Virus record (IMG/VR): IMGVR_UViG_3300044991_002698
Location: 1 to 27,791 of that record
From: a virus
DNA: 27,791 nucleotides
Reading direction: 5' to 3' (one strand)
This document shows, piece by piece, positions 6,454 to 13,767 of this stretch (positions are counted from its first letter, which is position 1; the number at the start of each line of letters is the position of its first letter). Both the position numbers and the translations under genes were made by a program. The notes beneath the pieces are model-generated. The model saw nothing but the letters and a program-made list of their open reading frames with translations. It was not told the DNA's origin and did not search any database.

Positions 6454-9400
6454 TTATCTTCCGAAGATATATCTTAAACCAAGTTGACCTTGCCAAACAT
6501 CAAATACAGATGTGTTCCACTGATAAGTGTCTTTGATAAGACCTGTTGTTGTGGTACCATTTGCGTTGAGGACTGGTTGGGTTGACAATCTGTAAACAGG
6601 TTCACCAGCCGTGTTAGTTGATGAATAGCTGAGAATTGCAGGGTTTGTAGCTCTTTGAGATACACCCCAATCTTTGTTTAACATATTACCAAAGTTCAAG
6701 ATATCCAATCTAATTTGGAATGTGTTTCTGTGACCTTTGATATCGATGAAGAAATCTTGTTGAACAGACAAATCAAATCTGTGTAACATTGGGATAGCGA
6801 GAGCGTTTCTTTCAGCGTATTGACCTCTTCTTGTAGAAAGATATTTGTCTTGGTCGATGTAAGCGTCAAAAGCTGATTGTTGTTGAGCCTCTGTGAACGT
6901 TACACCACCCGAAGTGAATTGAGAAAATTTGATTTCTGTACCTTTGTTTGGAACAAAGATAAGTTCATTGTTATTGACTCTATCACCGTTTAAGTCACCC
7001 GCTACGAAATAGCTGAATGGGTTACCTTGTTGACCTACATAACCTAATGTGATTGTAGTTGCTCCTGCACCTTTCTTTGCACCGTTCTCTAATCTATAAC
7101 CGAGAAGACCAACAACTCTGTTGGGAATCCAGTTATCAGAGAAAGCTAAAGGAAGGTCATTGTTTCCGTTGATTGCTCTTGCCGATTGCCAAGAACCAGA
7201 AGCGATTGAACCAGCACTCATGTAATCTTTAGAAAGTGATTTAGTCCACGCTAATGAACCCCAAAGACCTTTTTGAACAGGGTATTTTAACTCAATAGTT
7301 GCAGATGTATTGTATGCACCTTCTTTATTTGTTAAAACAGCCCCCATTGAAACGTTGTCATTTACTCTTACTCCAGCGTCAGTTCTTGCGAACACAGGTC
7401 TTTTATCTGGACCATTGAATACTCCCACAGGAGCGTCCAAGTTAGAATTGTAGTAATGAACCGCGTTTAAAAATCTATTGTACATAAGTTCTACTGTTCC
7501 CACAAAACCGAATGGTAACTTTTTATCTGCCGCAAGGTTAGTTTTCCATACTTGTGGGAATTTATAGTTAGGGTCAGTGAAAGCTAAATCAAAAGTAGAA
7601 GGAAGAGTTGGAGTTTGAGGGGTGAAATATTGGTTAGGGTTAGCTGTGAAACCGTAGTTTGCAGCTGCCGCACCTGATACATCGATAAATCCTGTCAAAA
7701 CACCATTGTTTCCTACTTGGTTCGAAACGAATACATAAGGAGGTCTACCTGTGAATACACCTGAACCACCTCTTACTTGTAAGTCGTTTTTACCTTTGTG
7801 ATTATAGTTGAACCCAATTCTTGGTTCAAAGAGAATTTGTGTTTTTGGTAAAACACCTGTGTTGAATTTCTCACCACCAGCAAAAGTCATTGCAGTTACT
7901 GCAGGATTTTCTAATGCTGTGTTTTCAAAACCAATCACAGCTGCTCTCAAACCACCTGTGATTTTCAAGTTAGCGTTGTACTGATACTCATCCTGAACAT
8001 AAAGGTCAATACGAGACGTTTTCAAAACTTGCATTGGTTCGATTCCACCAGGAAGTGCTGAATAACGAAATTGGAATCTTGCAGGTGCAAGAGTTGAGGG
8101 TCTTCCGCCGTTCGCTAATGATTGATTAGCCGCTGTGTAGAAATCTGAAAGTGAGTTGAAGATATACACACCGTTTGATGCGGGAAAGAACAAGTTATTA
8201 GAACGATATTTTTCGAAGTTCACACCAGCAACCACAGTATGTTTGTCCATGAATTTGGTCAAGTTATTTGTGATGTGGAATGTATTGTAATCCAATTTGT
8301 TACCAGGAGTGAATGGGTCAAAACCAACAGAAGTGTAAGTTGCAGTACCATTCATGATATCAATAGTTGGAAACATCTGTGAAAGATATCCTCTATTTTC
8401 AATCTGCTTGTCATAACCAACAATTAAGTTGTTGTGTAAGGTGTTGGAGAATTTACTGTTGAGTTCCAATACTGAAGAACGTGTATTATCTTGAATAATA
8501 TATCCACTGTTCTTGAAACTCATAGCATTGAACTGTGTAGTTCTATTACCAGCACCTGCAGATTGAGAGTTTGAAATGTTTATCTCAGCTTCAGAATTGT
8601 GATAAACATAACGAGCAGTCAACTTGTGTTTGTCGTTAATATTCCAATCCATTCTTACCAAGAATTTTTCAGACGTGTTTGCGTTGTTGTACCCTTCCCA
8701 AGGACCCGTCTCATAATTGAAATTTGTTCTCATGAAATCCGAAAGAGTTTTCATATCTGAATATAAAACTCTTGAGATTTGAGAGCCAGCTAAAGGAGAA
8801 CCCTGTGAAATCCAAGTTGTTCCAGGTTCAGTTTTTGTAAGTGTTTCAAAGTTACCAAAAATGAATAATTTGTTTTTGATAATAGGAGCACCCAATCTGA
8901 AACCTCTTGTTGTTTCTTCAAATTTTGAAGCTGTTACAGTTGTTCCTTTAGCGTTGTTACCAACATAACGTTGGTTGTCTCTGTTAAACTGATAATAAGA
9001 ACCCTCTACCTTGTTGGAACCACTTTTTGTTACAGCGTTGATTCCAGCACCAACGAAACCACTCTGACGAATGTCAAATGGAGCCACGTTGATTTGTAGT
9101 TGGTCAATTGCATCTAATGAGATTGCAGTTGAACCAGTTCTACCACCAGCCTGAGCTGAAGAACCAAGACCAAAACCATTGTTGAATTGAGAACCGTCAA
9201 TAGTGAAGTTGTTCAATCTACTATCAGCAGCTCCGAATGAACGACCGTCACCCATTGGGTTGTACTTGGTGATTCCGTCGATAGTTCTTGCACCAGTAAT
9301 TGGAACAGAAGTTAGTTCTCTTCTTCCGAATTGCTGAGACGCACCTGTTCTACCATTACTAAAGATGTTGTTTTTGTTTGAACTTACAACCACCTCTGAT

Positions 9401-9741
9401 AATGTTTTAATTTCATCAATTAACACGACTTCCAAGGAAGTTGTAATACCCAAGTTTGTGTTAATGTCAGAGAATTCCTTCATTTTGTATCCCACGTTAG
9501 AAACGTGAATTACGTAAGGACCGCCAGGACGTACAGCTGGAATGGTAAAGTTACCAACTTTGTTTGTAATCGCACGATATTCGGAACCAGTAGGTTGGTG
9601 AATAGCATGGACTGACGCCCCCGCTAGAGCATCTCCTTTTTCATTTTTCACTACACCAGACAGGGCGGATGTTGTAATTTGCCCGAAAGATGCGAGAGTC
9701 ACGAACAAGGATAAAAGTGACATCATGATTGTTTTTTTCAT
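6454..9741 (-). CDS. TonB-dependent outer-membrane receptor, Oar-like
   Basis: 1095 aa, full length. A signal peptide (MKKTIMMSLLSLFVTLASFG) is followed by a carboxypeptidase-regulatory-like beta-sandwich (residues about 27-110: LSGVVKNEKGDALAGASVHA ... GPYVIHVSNVGYK), a plug domain (about 135-235, with NFTIDGSQFNN and INVAPFDIRQSGFVGAGINA) and a beta-barrel to the end (LGLRYIFGR). This layout is that of Oar/SusC-related receptors of Bacteroidetes, which import substrates in the outer membrane using TonB energy. I see no frameshift. It is monocistronic, with its own terminator, and preceded by a leader ORF and terminator. A host-type receptor in a phage region is odd: receptor decoy, replacement or nutrient uptake are all possible. 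Misassembly is the main alternative. Confidence 0.9.
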   Translation of the reverse strand: MKKTIMMSLLSLFVTLASFGQITTSALSGVVKNEKGDALAGASVHAIHQPTGSEYRAITNKVGNFTIPAVRPGGPYVIHVSNVGYKMKEFSDINTNLGITTSLEVVLIDEIKTLSEVVVSSNKNNIFSNGRTGASQQFGRRELTSVPITGARTIDGITKYNPMGDGRSFGAADSRLNNFTIDGSQFNNGFGLGSSAQAGGRTGSTAISLDAIDQLQINVAPFDIRQSGFVGAGINAVTKSGSNKVEGSYYQFNRDNQRYVGNNAKGTTVTASKFEETTRGFRLGAPIIKNKLFIFGNFETLTKTEPGTTWISQGSPLAGSQISRVLYSDMKTLSDFMRTNFNYETGPWEGYNNANTSEKFLVRMDWNINDKHKLTARYVYHNSEAEINISNSQSAGAGNRTTQFNAMSFKNSGYIIQDNTRSSVLELNSKFSNTLHNNLIVGYDKQIENRGYLSQMFPTIDIMNGTATYTSVGFDPFTPGNKLDYNTFHITNNLTKFMDKHTVVAGVNFEKYRSNNLFFPASNGVYIFNSLSDFYTAANQSLANGGRPSTLAPARFQFRYSALPGGIEPMQVLKTSRIDLYVQDEYQYNANLKITGGLRAAVIGFENTALENPAVTAMTFAGGEKFNTGVLPKTQILFEPRIGFNYNHKGKNDLQVRGGSGVFTGRPPYVFVSNQVGNNGVLTGFIDVSGAAAANYGFTANPNQYFTPQTPTLPSTFDLAFTDPNYKFPQVWKTNLAADKKLPFGFVGTVELMYNRFLNAVHYYNSNLDAPVGVFNGPDKRPVFARTDAGVRVNDNVSMGAVLTNKEGAYNTSATIELKYPVQKGLWGSLAWTKSLSKDYMSAGSIASGSWQSARAINGNNDLPLAFSDNWIPNRVVGLLGYRLENGAKKGAGATTITLGYVGQQGNPFSYFVAGDLNGDRVNNNELIFVPNKGTEIKFSQFTSGGVTFTEAQQQSAFDAYIDQDKYLSTRRGQYAERNALAIPMLHRFDLSVQQDFFIDIKGHRNTFQIRLDILNFGNMLNKDWGVSQRATNPAILSYSSTNTAGEPVYRLSTQPVLNANGTTTTGLIKDTYQWNTSVFDVWQGQLGLRYIFGR

Positions 9742-9760
9742 GTTTGTTTTGTTTATTGGT

Positions 9761-9850
9761 TTATAAATAAAAAATCCCGAGGACTTGCGTCAACGGGATT
9801 TGTATATCTGTGAGTTTAGAGTTCGTAAGGCCATAATAAAAATTTGTCAT
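9761..9850 (-). CDS. Leader ORF upstream of the TonB receptor, 29 aa
   Basis: Starts MTNFYYGLTNSKLTD and ends VLGIFYL. The ATG has an AGGAGAG Shine-Dalgarno 7 nt upstream, rare in this genome. The reading frame runs through a terminator hairpin and stops beyond its U-tract, 19 nt before the receptor ATG. This is the arrangement of an attenuator leader, but no run of one amino acid was found that would name a signal. It may instead be a small independent gene. Confidence 0.45.
   Translation of the reverse strand: MTNFYYGLTNSKLTDIQIPLTQVLGIFYL
9763..9769 (-). promoter_or_regulatory. TATTTAT motif before the TonB receptor
   Basis: Ends 21 nt before the ATG at 9741 and overlaps the U-tract of the preceding terminator. 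Confidence 0.45.
9766..9800 (-). terminator. Terminator or attenuator in the receptor leader
   Basis: Stem AATCCCG (9773-9779) / CGGGATT (9794-9800), with an inner GAC/GTC helix and TTGC loop, followed on the minus strand by T6. It lies inside the leader ORF. Confidence 0.75.
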
Positions 9851-9920
9851 AAAAAAACTCTCCTACAATTTATAAGTATACCCGAACCAAGTGAGTGAAC
9901 TAAATAATATTAAGGAATAT

Positions 9921-10316
9921 TCAAGAAGTCAATTTAGTTTGTTCTTCCAAATATTCACATTCATAATTTTGACAAATTGTGGGTCTAATTTCGTAAATTG
10001 AACATGCCCGAATAGAATTATTATAAAAAATACAACTCTTGGTTTGAGACTCGAAATTCAAACGTAGACAAGGATAATGCTTCGGGTCTTGCCAAACCGA
10101 TTTGTTTGGAAAAATATTCTTTCCTTCTTCATAGTCTATAAAAACTTCATTATATAAAATTTTTCTACCAAATTTGTTTTCTAATCTTGATAGAAATTCA
10201 CTTGTATCATAATGAGGACCAATTATCCAATTTCTATCCTCAATCGAGCAACAACTTCCATGGTAGTTTTCTACCCCCCAACACTTGTTACTACATATAT
10301 TACAATCTGTACCCAT
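9921..10316 (-). CDS. YkgJ-like cysteine-cluster protein
   Basis: 131 aa with ten Cys: an N-terminal CxxCxxxC (C5, C8, C12) plus C22/C23, then C83 and a C-terminal block C95, C105, C115, C120. The segment ACSIYEIRPTICQNYEC matches the signature of the YkgJ/CxxCxxCC family (PF03692), thought to bind Zn or an Fe-S cluster; its substrate is unknown. No membrane segment, so cytoplasmic. It lies between the tmRNA terminator and the receptor leader, on the same strand as both. No good promoter was found before it. Confidence 0.75.
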   Translation of the reverse strand: MGTDCNICSNKCWGVENYHGSCCSIEDRNWIIGPHYDTSEFLSRLENKFGRKILYNEVFIDYEEGKNIFPNKSVWQDPKHYPCLRLNFESQTKSCIFYNNSIRACSIYEIRPTICQNYECEYLEEQTKLTS

Positions 10317-10373
10317 AAAAAATTAAGATAATATGGTCTGGAAACTTTGTAAATTAATTAAAAATAATTTAAT

Positions 10374-10404
10374 AAAAAAGGGATACTAATTGTATCCCTT
10401 TTTT
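10374..10404 (-). terminator. tmRNA terminator
   Basis: Stem GGGATAC (10380-10386) / GTATCCC (10392-10398), loop TAATT, flanked by A6 and T6. It lies 7 nt past the tmRNA 3' end. Confidence 0.85.
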
Positions 10405-10410
10405 AAAGTG

Positions 10411-10822
10411 TGGAGAAGACGGGAGTCGAACCCGTGTCTTGTTCGAGATAACTATAAGTGACTACACGTTTATTTGATTGTTTCTCAACCAACAAATAGA
10501 TAGTTTCTTACAGAGTCACTAACAAACCTGTTCCGACTCGGATTTAACGAGCCAGCCGGTTTGCTCGAACAATTTTTTTTAAACTTAATTAAAGGTAATG
10601 TTAAACCGAACGGACTTCTGTTCCTAGGTGTATGTCCTTGCCGACCCGAGGTTGTTCTCTACCAATTAGGCAGCAACAACAGCTTCTTCTTGGATAAGAC
10701 CAAGTGCAGAAAGCTTAGCGAAAGTTTCGCCATTTACGTTTTAAACCAGTTTTGAAGGAGTTAATTCAGCTCCTACGTGCCACCTATACCTACACACGTC
10801 AATCAATTGCCATTACTTCCCC
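10411..10822 (-). ncRNA. ssrA: tmRNA with an unusually long tag
   Basis: 412 nt. The ends form the tRNA-like domain: 5' GGGGAAG (10822-10816) pairs with CTTCTCC (10418-10412). The T arm is ACGGGTTCGACTCCCGT and CCA is not encoded. After AACGTAAAT comes an open frame starting at GGC (10731-10729), encoding 21 residues that begin GETFAKLS and end EEAVVAA, then TAA (10668-10666). Gly-Glu-Thr is how I recall Bacteroidetes tags starting, but those are about 9 residues ending LAA. tmRNA with SmpB frees stalled ribosomes and tags the peptide for Clp proteases. No smpB is seen here. Driven by a perfect host-type promoter and ended by a strong terminator. Confidence 0.85.
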
Positions 10823-10841
10823 ATATTTTCAAAGAACAATA

Positions 10842-10872
10842 CAAATATAGATATAAATATCGGAATTACAAA
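10842..10872 (-). promoter_or_regulatory. Bacteroidetes-type promoter of tmRNA
   Basis: Minus strand: TTTG (10872-10869), 19-bp spacer, TATATTTG (10849-10842), an exact consensus fit. Transcription would start about 12 nt before the mature 5' end. A TATTTAT copy (10859-10853) lies in the spacer and is probably incidental. Confidence 0.75.
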
Positions 10873-10876
10873 CATA

Positions 10877-11641
10877 CTACCATTCAAAAAGATGATGATA
10901 ATATGGTTTAAACATTGGGAATACATCATCATCCTTACTTACTTCAACAACCCCTATTCCTAAATAAGACCCTTGTATACCCTCATATTGGTCTACAAAT
11001 TCATGAGTTTTTTTGTGTAATCTTTTTATTTCATTCCAAGCTAGTCTTGCCCCTTTTGTGCTCTTGTTGGCGATGTCGTGGAATATTATATATTTCGGAC
11101 CAAACATCAAAGAGGTATAATAATCTCTTTTTACACATTGATAGGAATGACAAGCATCGATGAATATTAAGTCTAATTTTTTATATGGTGTCACGTAATC
11201 ACCTCCTTCTATAGTTTCGAAAATATGGGGACTTTGAGACTCGGTTTGGTGATACCAAAATCTAATATCTCTATATTTTGTTTGGTAAGTGTGAAGTATG
11301 TCTGACGCTGGAATGATATCAAGCGCGTGAGATTCAAGATAAGGTTGGTATTTGAGTAATAGTTCATTTATGATGATAAAAGTTCCGCCATATCTTACTC
11401 CCAATTCTAAATATGAATCGATATCTTTGTCTTTTAAAAAAGTTAGTAGTTTGCTGAATTGGTTAGGATATTGCCAAAATTTGATTCCCCACCCGAAGTA
11501 AGGTTCAAATATTTTAGGAATTTCACTTAAATATTCATCGTTCATTCCGAATGTTGGAAGAACTTCTTCAATTTCTTTTTGTGAAGAGGCTCTAAAATCA
11601 AAATTTTTCACTGATAATATTGCTTCGTCTATAGATTTCAT
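10877..11641 (-). CDS. SAM-dependent methyltransferase, Methyltransf_24-like
   Basis: 254 aa. Residues 77-87 (YLELGVRYGGT) form a class I SAM-binding motif I with E79 and glycines, and LDLIFIDACHSYQCVKRDY (D162, H165) and IIFHDI (H188, D189) match the catalytic or metal region of the Methyltransf_24/cephalosporin-hydroxylase group, often sugar or polysaccharide O-methyltransferases. Substrate unknown; modification of a surface glycan or small molecule is plausible. Divergent from the 348-aa gene, with a weak promoter (ATTG-N19-TATATTTC). The tmRNA promoter begins 5 nt beyond its stop. Confidence 0.7.
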   Translation of the reverse strand: MKSIDEAILSVKNFDFRASSQKEIEEVLPTFGMNDEYLSEIPKIFEPYFGWGIKFWQYPNQFSKLLTFLKDKDIDSYLELGVRYGGTFIIINELLLKYQPYLESHALDIIPASDILHTYQTKYRDIRFWYHQTESQSPHIFETIEGGDYVTPYKKLDLIFIDACHSYQCVKRDYYTSLMFGPKYIIFHDIANKSTKGARLAWNEIKRLHKKTHEFVDQYEGIQGSYLGIGVVEVSKDDDVFPMFKPYYHHLFEW

Positions 11642-11665
11642 AAAAGAAATATAAATTTAAAAGAG

Positions 11666-11672
11666 TATTTAT
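11666..11672 (+). promoter_or_regulatory. TATTTAT motif before the 348-aa gene
   Basis: Ends 5 nt before the ATG at 11678; no Shine-Dalgarno follows. Confidence 0.45.
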
Positions 11673-11677
11673 CAATT

Positions 11678-12724
11678 ATGGCTGCAGGAGATATTTTTTT
11701 AGGATTAAGAAGTTTCATAAAAGGGAAGATAACCCCGCGAGAGTTAATGGATTTAGACCCCTTGATAAGCAATGTAAAAGTCAATAAAAATAATTTAGCT
11801 CAAAGTGAGATTGAAATTTCATTTGATAATACACAAGATTTTTTGAAAAATTTTGGTTTTTCTGATGATGATGCATGGTTTTATAGTAAAGTTTCATCAA
11901 ACTATAGCGACTATGAATTTCATAGTTCAGAATCTGTGGAAGATGATTTAATACAAGGGTACTCATTATATTTCTTTAATGATGAGAATAAAAATTTGAT
12001 GAAAAAAATTTCAAATTTAATTTCAAATGAAGAAGTAGAACTCGATGATGAGGAATCAGTTGGAGATTTTTTTAAAACTTTAAGAGAAATATTCACAAGT
12101 GAGTTTGACTCAATAACAATTGATTTAGCAACAGAAAGAAATCACTCATTAAATGGGTCCGCAAGAAATTCGATTGAAAAAGATTTACAAAATTGGGCTG
12201 AAAGTAACGACTATAAAATTAATTCTTATGAAACCGGTATCAAGGTTTCAATTGCGGACTTATTAGAAAAATACATAAGATATAATTTACCACACGAAGA
12301 TTTACAAAAATTATTCCAAGTTATTTCGGATGAAAAACATGAATCATATAATTGGTCAGAAGACGTTTATGACTATGAGGACGATGATTATTTTGATTAC
12401 GAAAGTTTTAACAGAAATGTGGAATATCAATTAGAAAAAATTTATTCTAAAATTGAGGAATCGGCGGAAAACTCTAAATCTAATTTTAAAGAATTTTTAG
12501 ATACAGTGAGAAGAATCAAAAGTAAGTTTAAATTACATCACCCCTATCCTTTACCAAAGCAAAAATCTGTGAAATTCAAAATTATGGGTTTTGACAGACA
12601 AAAAAATAAAATCAACGTCAAGTTAGTTTCAAATAATATGAAACCGAGAGAAATTTTGGTTTCTGAAGAAAATTTTTATAATTTATTGTACCAACCCACA
12701 TTATTCGATTTGGATGATATGTAA
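11678..12724 (+). CDS. Hypothetical acidic protein, 348 aa
   Basis: Not recognised. Begins MAAGDIFLGLRSFIKGKITP. Very acidic, with a dense Asp/Glu/Tyr patch (residues about 225-240, DVYDYEDDDYFDYESF) and predicted helices in the centre. The C-terminal 50 residues (KFKIMGFDRQKNKINVKL) look like a small beta-rich domain. No signal peptide or membrane segment. Ends 20 nt before the M20 peptidase start, whose promoter -33 box lies in its last codons. Confidence 0.65.
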   Translation: MAAGDIFLGLRSFIKGKITPRELMDLDPLISNVKVNKNNLAQSEIEISFDNTQDFLKNFGFSDDDAWFYSKVSSNYSDYEFHSSESVEDDLIQGYSLYFFNDENKNLMKKISNLISNEEVELDDEESVGDFFKTLREIFTSEFDSITIDLATERNHSLNGSARNSIEKDLQNWAESNDYKINSYETGIKVSIADLLEKYIRYNLPHEDLQKLFQVISDEKHESYNWSEDVYDYEDDDYFDYESFNRNVEYQLEKIYSKIEESAENSKSNFKEFLDTVRRIKSKFKLHHPYPLPKQKSVKFKIMGFDRQKNKINVKLVSNNMKPREILVSEENFYNLLYQPTLFDLDDM

Positions 12725-12740
12725 GAATTACTTACATTTG
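12709..12740 (+). promoter_or_regulatory. Bacteroidetes-type promoter of the M20 peptidase
   Basis: TTTG (12709-12712), 20-bp spacer, TACATTTG (12733-12740), an exact fit. The ATG is only 4 nt further on, so the mRNA would be leaderless or nearly so. Confidence 0.65.
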
Positions 12741-12744
12741 CGTA

Positions 12745-13581
12745 ATGAATAATAAACTTGATTTTCTCAAAGAGGTTTTGAGTGTTCCTACAAAAACCTC
12801 AAACGAGGAACTAATGATTGAATTTTTGGTTGATTGGTTCGAAAAAAAGGGTATAGATTACAAAGTTGACCAAATGGGTAATGTGTATGCAACAAAAAAA
12901 AGTGGAGAAACCCCATCTGATTTCTATTACCCCTGTGTTATTTCTCACACCGACACAGTACATTCAATAAGCGAAATAATTGTAAAAGAGGAATCCAAAC
13001 CAAATGCTCAAGGTGAATATAAGTTAGCTTTGAAAGGTTACAATCAACACGGAAAACCAACTGGAATTGGAGGTGATGATAAGTGTGGTGTGTTCGCATG
13101 TTTAACACTTTTAGATGAACTTCCTTTTCTCAAAGCAGCATTTTTTGTATCTGAAGAAACAGGGTGTCATGGTTCACGTAATGCCGACCCAGAGTTCTTC
13201 TCAAATGTAGGTTACGCAATACAGTTTGATGCACCTGAAAATTGGATGATTACAGAAAAATGTTTTGGTCAAATTCTTTTCGATAGAGATACAGAATTTT
13301 TTGAAAAATGTGATAAAGTTTTGACTGAGGGTATGGTTAAGGAAGACATGGAGTACATGGTTCATCCATATACTGATGTTTATGCTTTAAGGAGTAAATT
13401 TGATTTTTCTTGTATTAATTTTTCAATTGGGTATTACGATTACCATTCAGCAAATGAATACGTCGTTGTTGAGGATGTGTTCAATGGAATTGAGCATGGA
13501 AGAAAAATTATTTCAGAACTTGGATACAAACTATATTACAAGAAATCTAACGAATATAAGTGGCAGTACGAAAAATTTTAA
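12745..13581 (+). CDS. Minimal M20-family metallopeptidase
   Basis: 278 aa, against roughly 400 for common M20 enzymes, so the dimerisation (lid) domain appears absent. Metal and catalytic residues are visible in order: H68 and D70 (SHTDTVH), D111 (GIGGDDKCG), E137/E138 (SEETGCHGS), D162 (QFDAPE) and H234 (YDYHSANEY). Peptidase T, which trims peptides, is the nearest familiar member; M42 or a deacylase is possible. Probably cytoplasmic. It has a host-type promoter ending 4 nt before the ATG. Its stop overlaps the stop of the convergent zinc-ribbon gene. Confidence 0.8.
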   Translation: MNNKLDFLKEVLSVPTKTSNEELMIEFLVDWFEKKGIDYKVDQMGNVYATKKSGETPSDFYYPCVISHTDTVHSISEIIVKEESKPNAQGEYKLALKGYNQHGKPTGIGGDDKCGVFACLTLLDELPFLKAAFFVSEETGCHGSRNADPEFFSNVGYAIQFDAPENWMITEKCFGQILFDRDTEFFEKCDKVLTEGMVKEDMEYMVHPYTDVYALRSKFDFSCINFSIGYYDYHSANEYVVVEDVFNGIEHGRKIISELGYKLYYKKSNEYKWQYEKF

Positions 13582-13730
13582 TTTTTTTTCTTATTATCGT
13601 GACCACATTTGTGACAAATATATTTGTCCTTTCCACCATCATCTAATTTCCAAGACCATCCGCATTTGTCACAAATAACTTCGGTTTTTGTGACAACTTC
13701 TTTTATTATTTTTCTAATGAGCTCTCTCAT
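13578..13730 (-). CDS. Small zinc-ribbon protein
   Basis: 50 aa. Two CxxC knuckles (ICDKCGW, residues 20-23, and ICHKCGH, residues 39-42), 15 residues apart, make a rubredoxin-like or zinc-ribbon fold, probably binding one Zn. The helical N-terminus (MRELIRKIIKEVV) and basic C-terminus suggest a nucleic-acid or protein-binding accessory. Similar 'CGWSWK ... CHKCG' small proteins are familiar to me from phages. It follows the clpC terminator and is preceded by a TATTTAG variant of the promoter motif. The 3' end overlaps the M20 gene by 4 nt. Confidence 0.75.
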   Translation of the reverse strand: MRELIRKIIKEVVTKTEVICDKCGWSWKLDDGGKDKYICHKCGHDNKKKN

Positions 13731-13734
13731 ACTA

Positions 13735-13741
13735 CTAAATA
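13735..13741 (-). promoter_or_regulatory. TATTTAG variant before the zinc-ribbon gene
   Basis: One mismatch from TATTTAT, ending 4 nt before the ATG at 13730 and starting right after the clpC terminator U-tract. Confidence 0.3.
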
Positions 13742-13742
13742 T

Positions 13743-13767
13743 AAAAAAAGGGACTTAACGTCCCTTT
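13743..13767 (-). terminator. Terminator of the clpC-like gene
   Basis: Stem GGGAC (13750-13754) / GTCCC (13760-13764), extended by AAA/TTT, loop TTAAC containing the stop codon, with a T7 tract on the minus strand. Confidence 0.8.

Noticed and set aside
10853-10859. TATTTAT copy before tmRNA as a phage-type promoter
   Set aside because: It lies in the spacer of a perfect host-type promoter that explains tmRNA transcription, so the copy is probably incidental.
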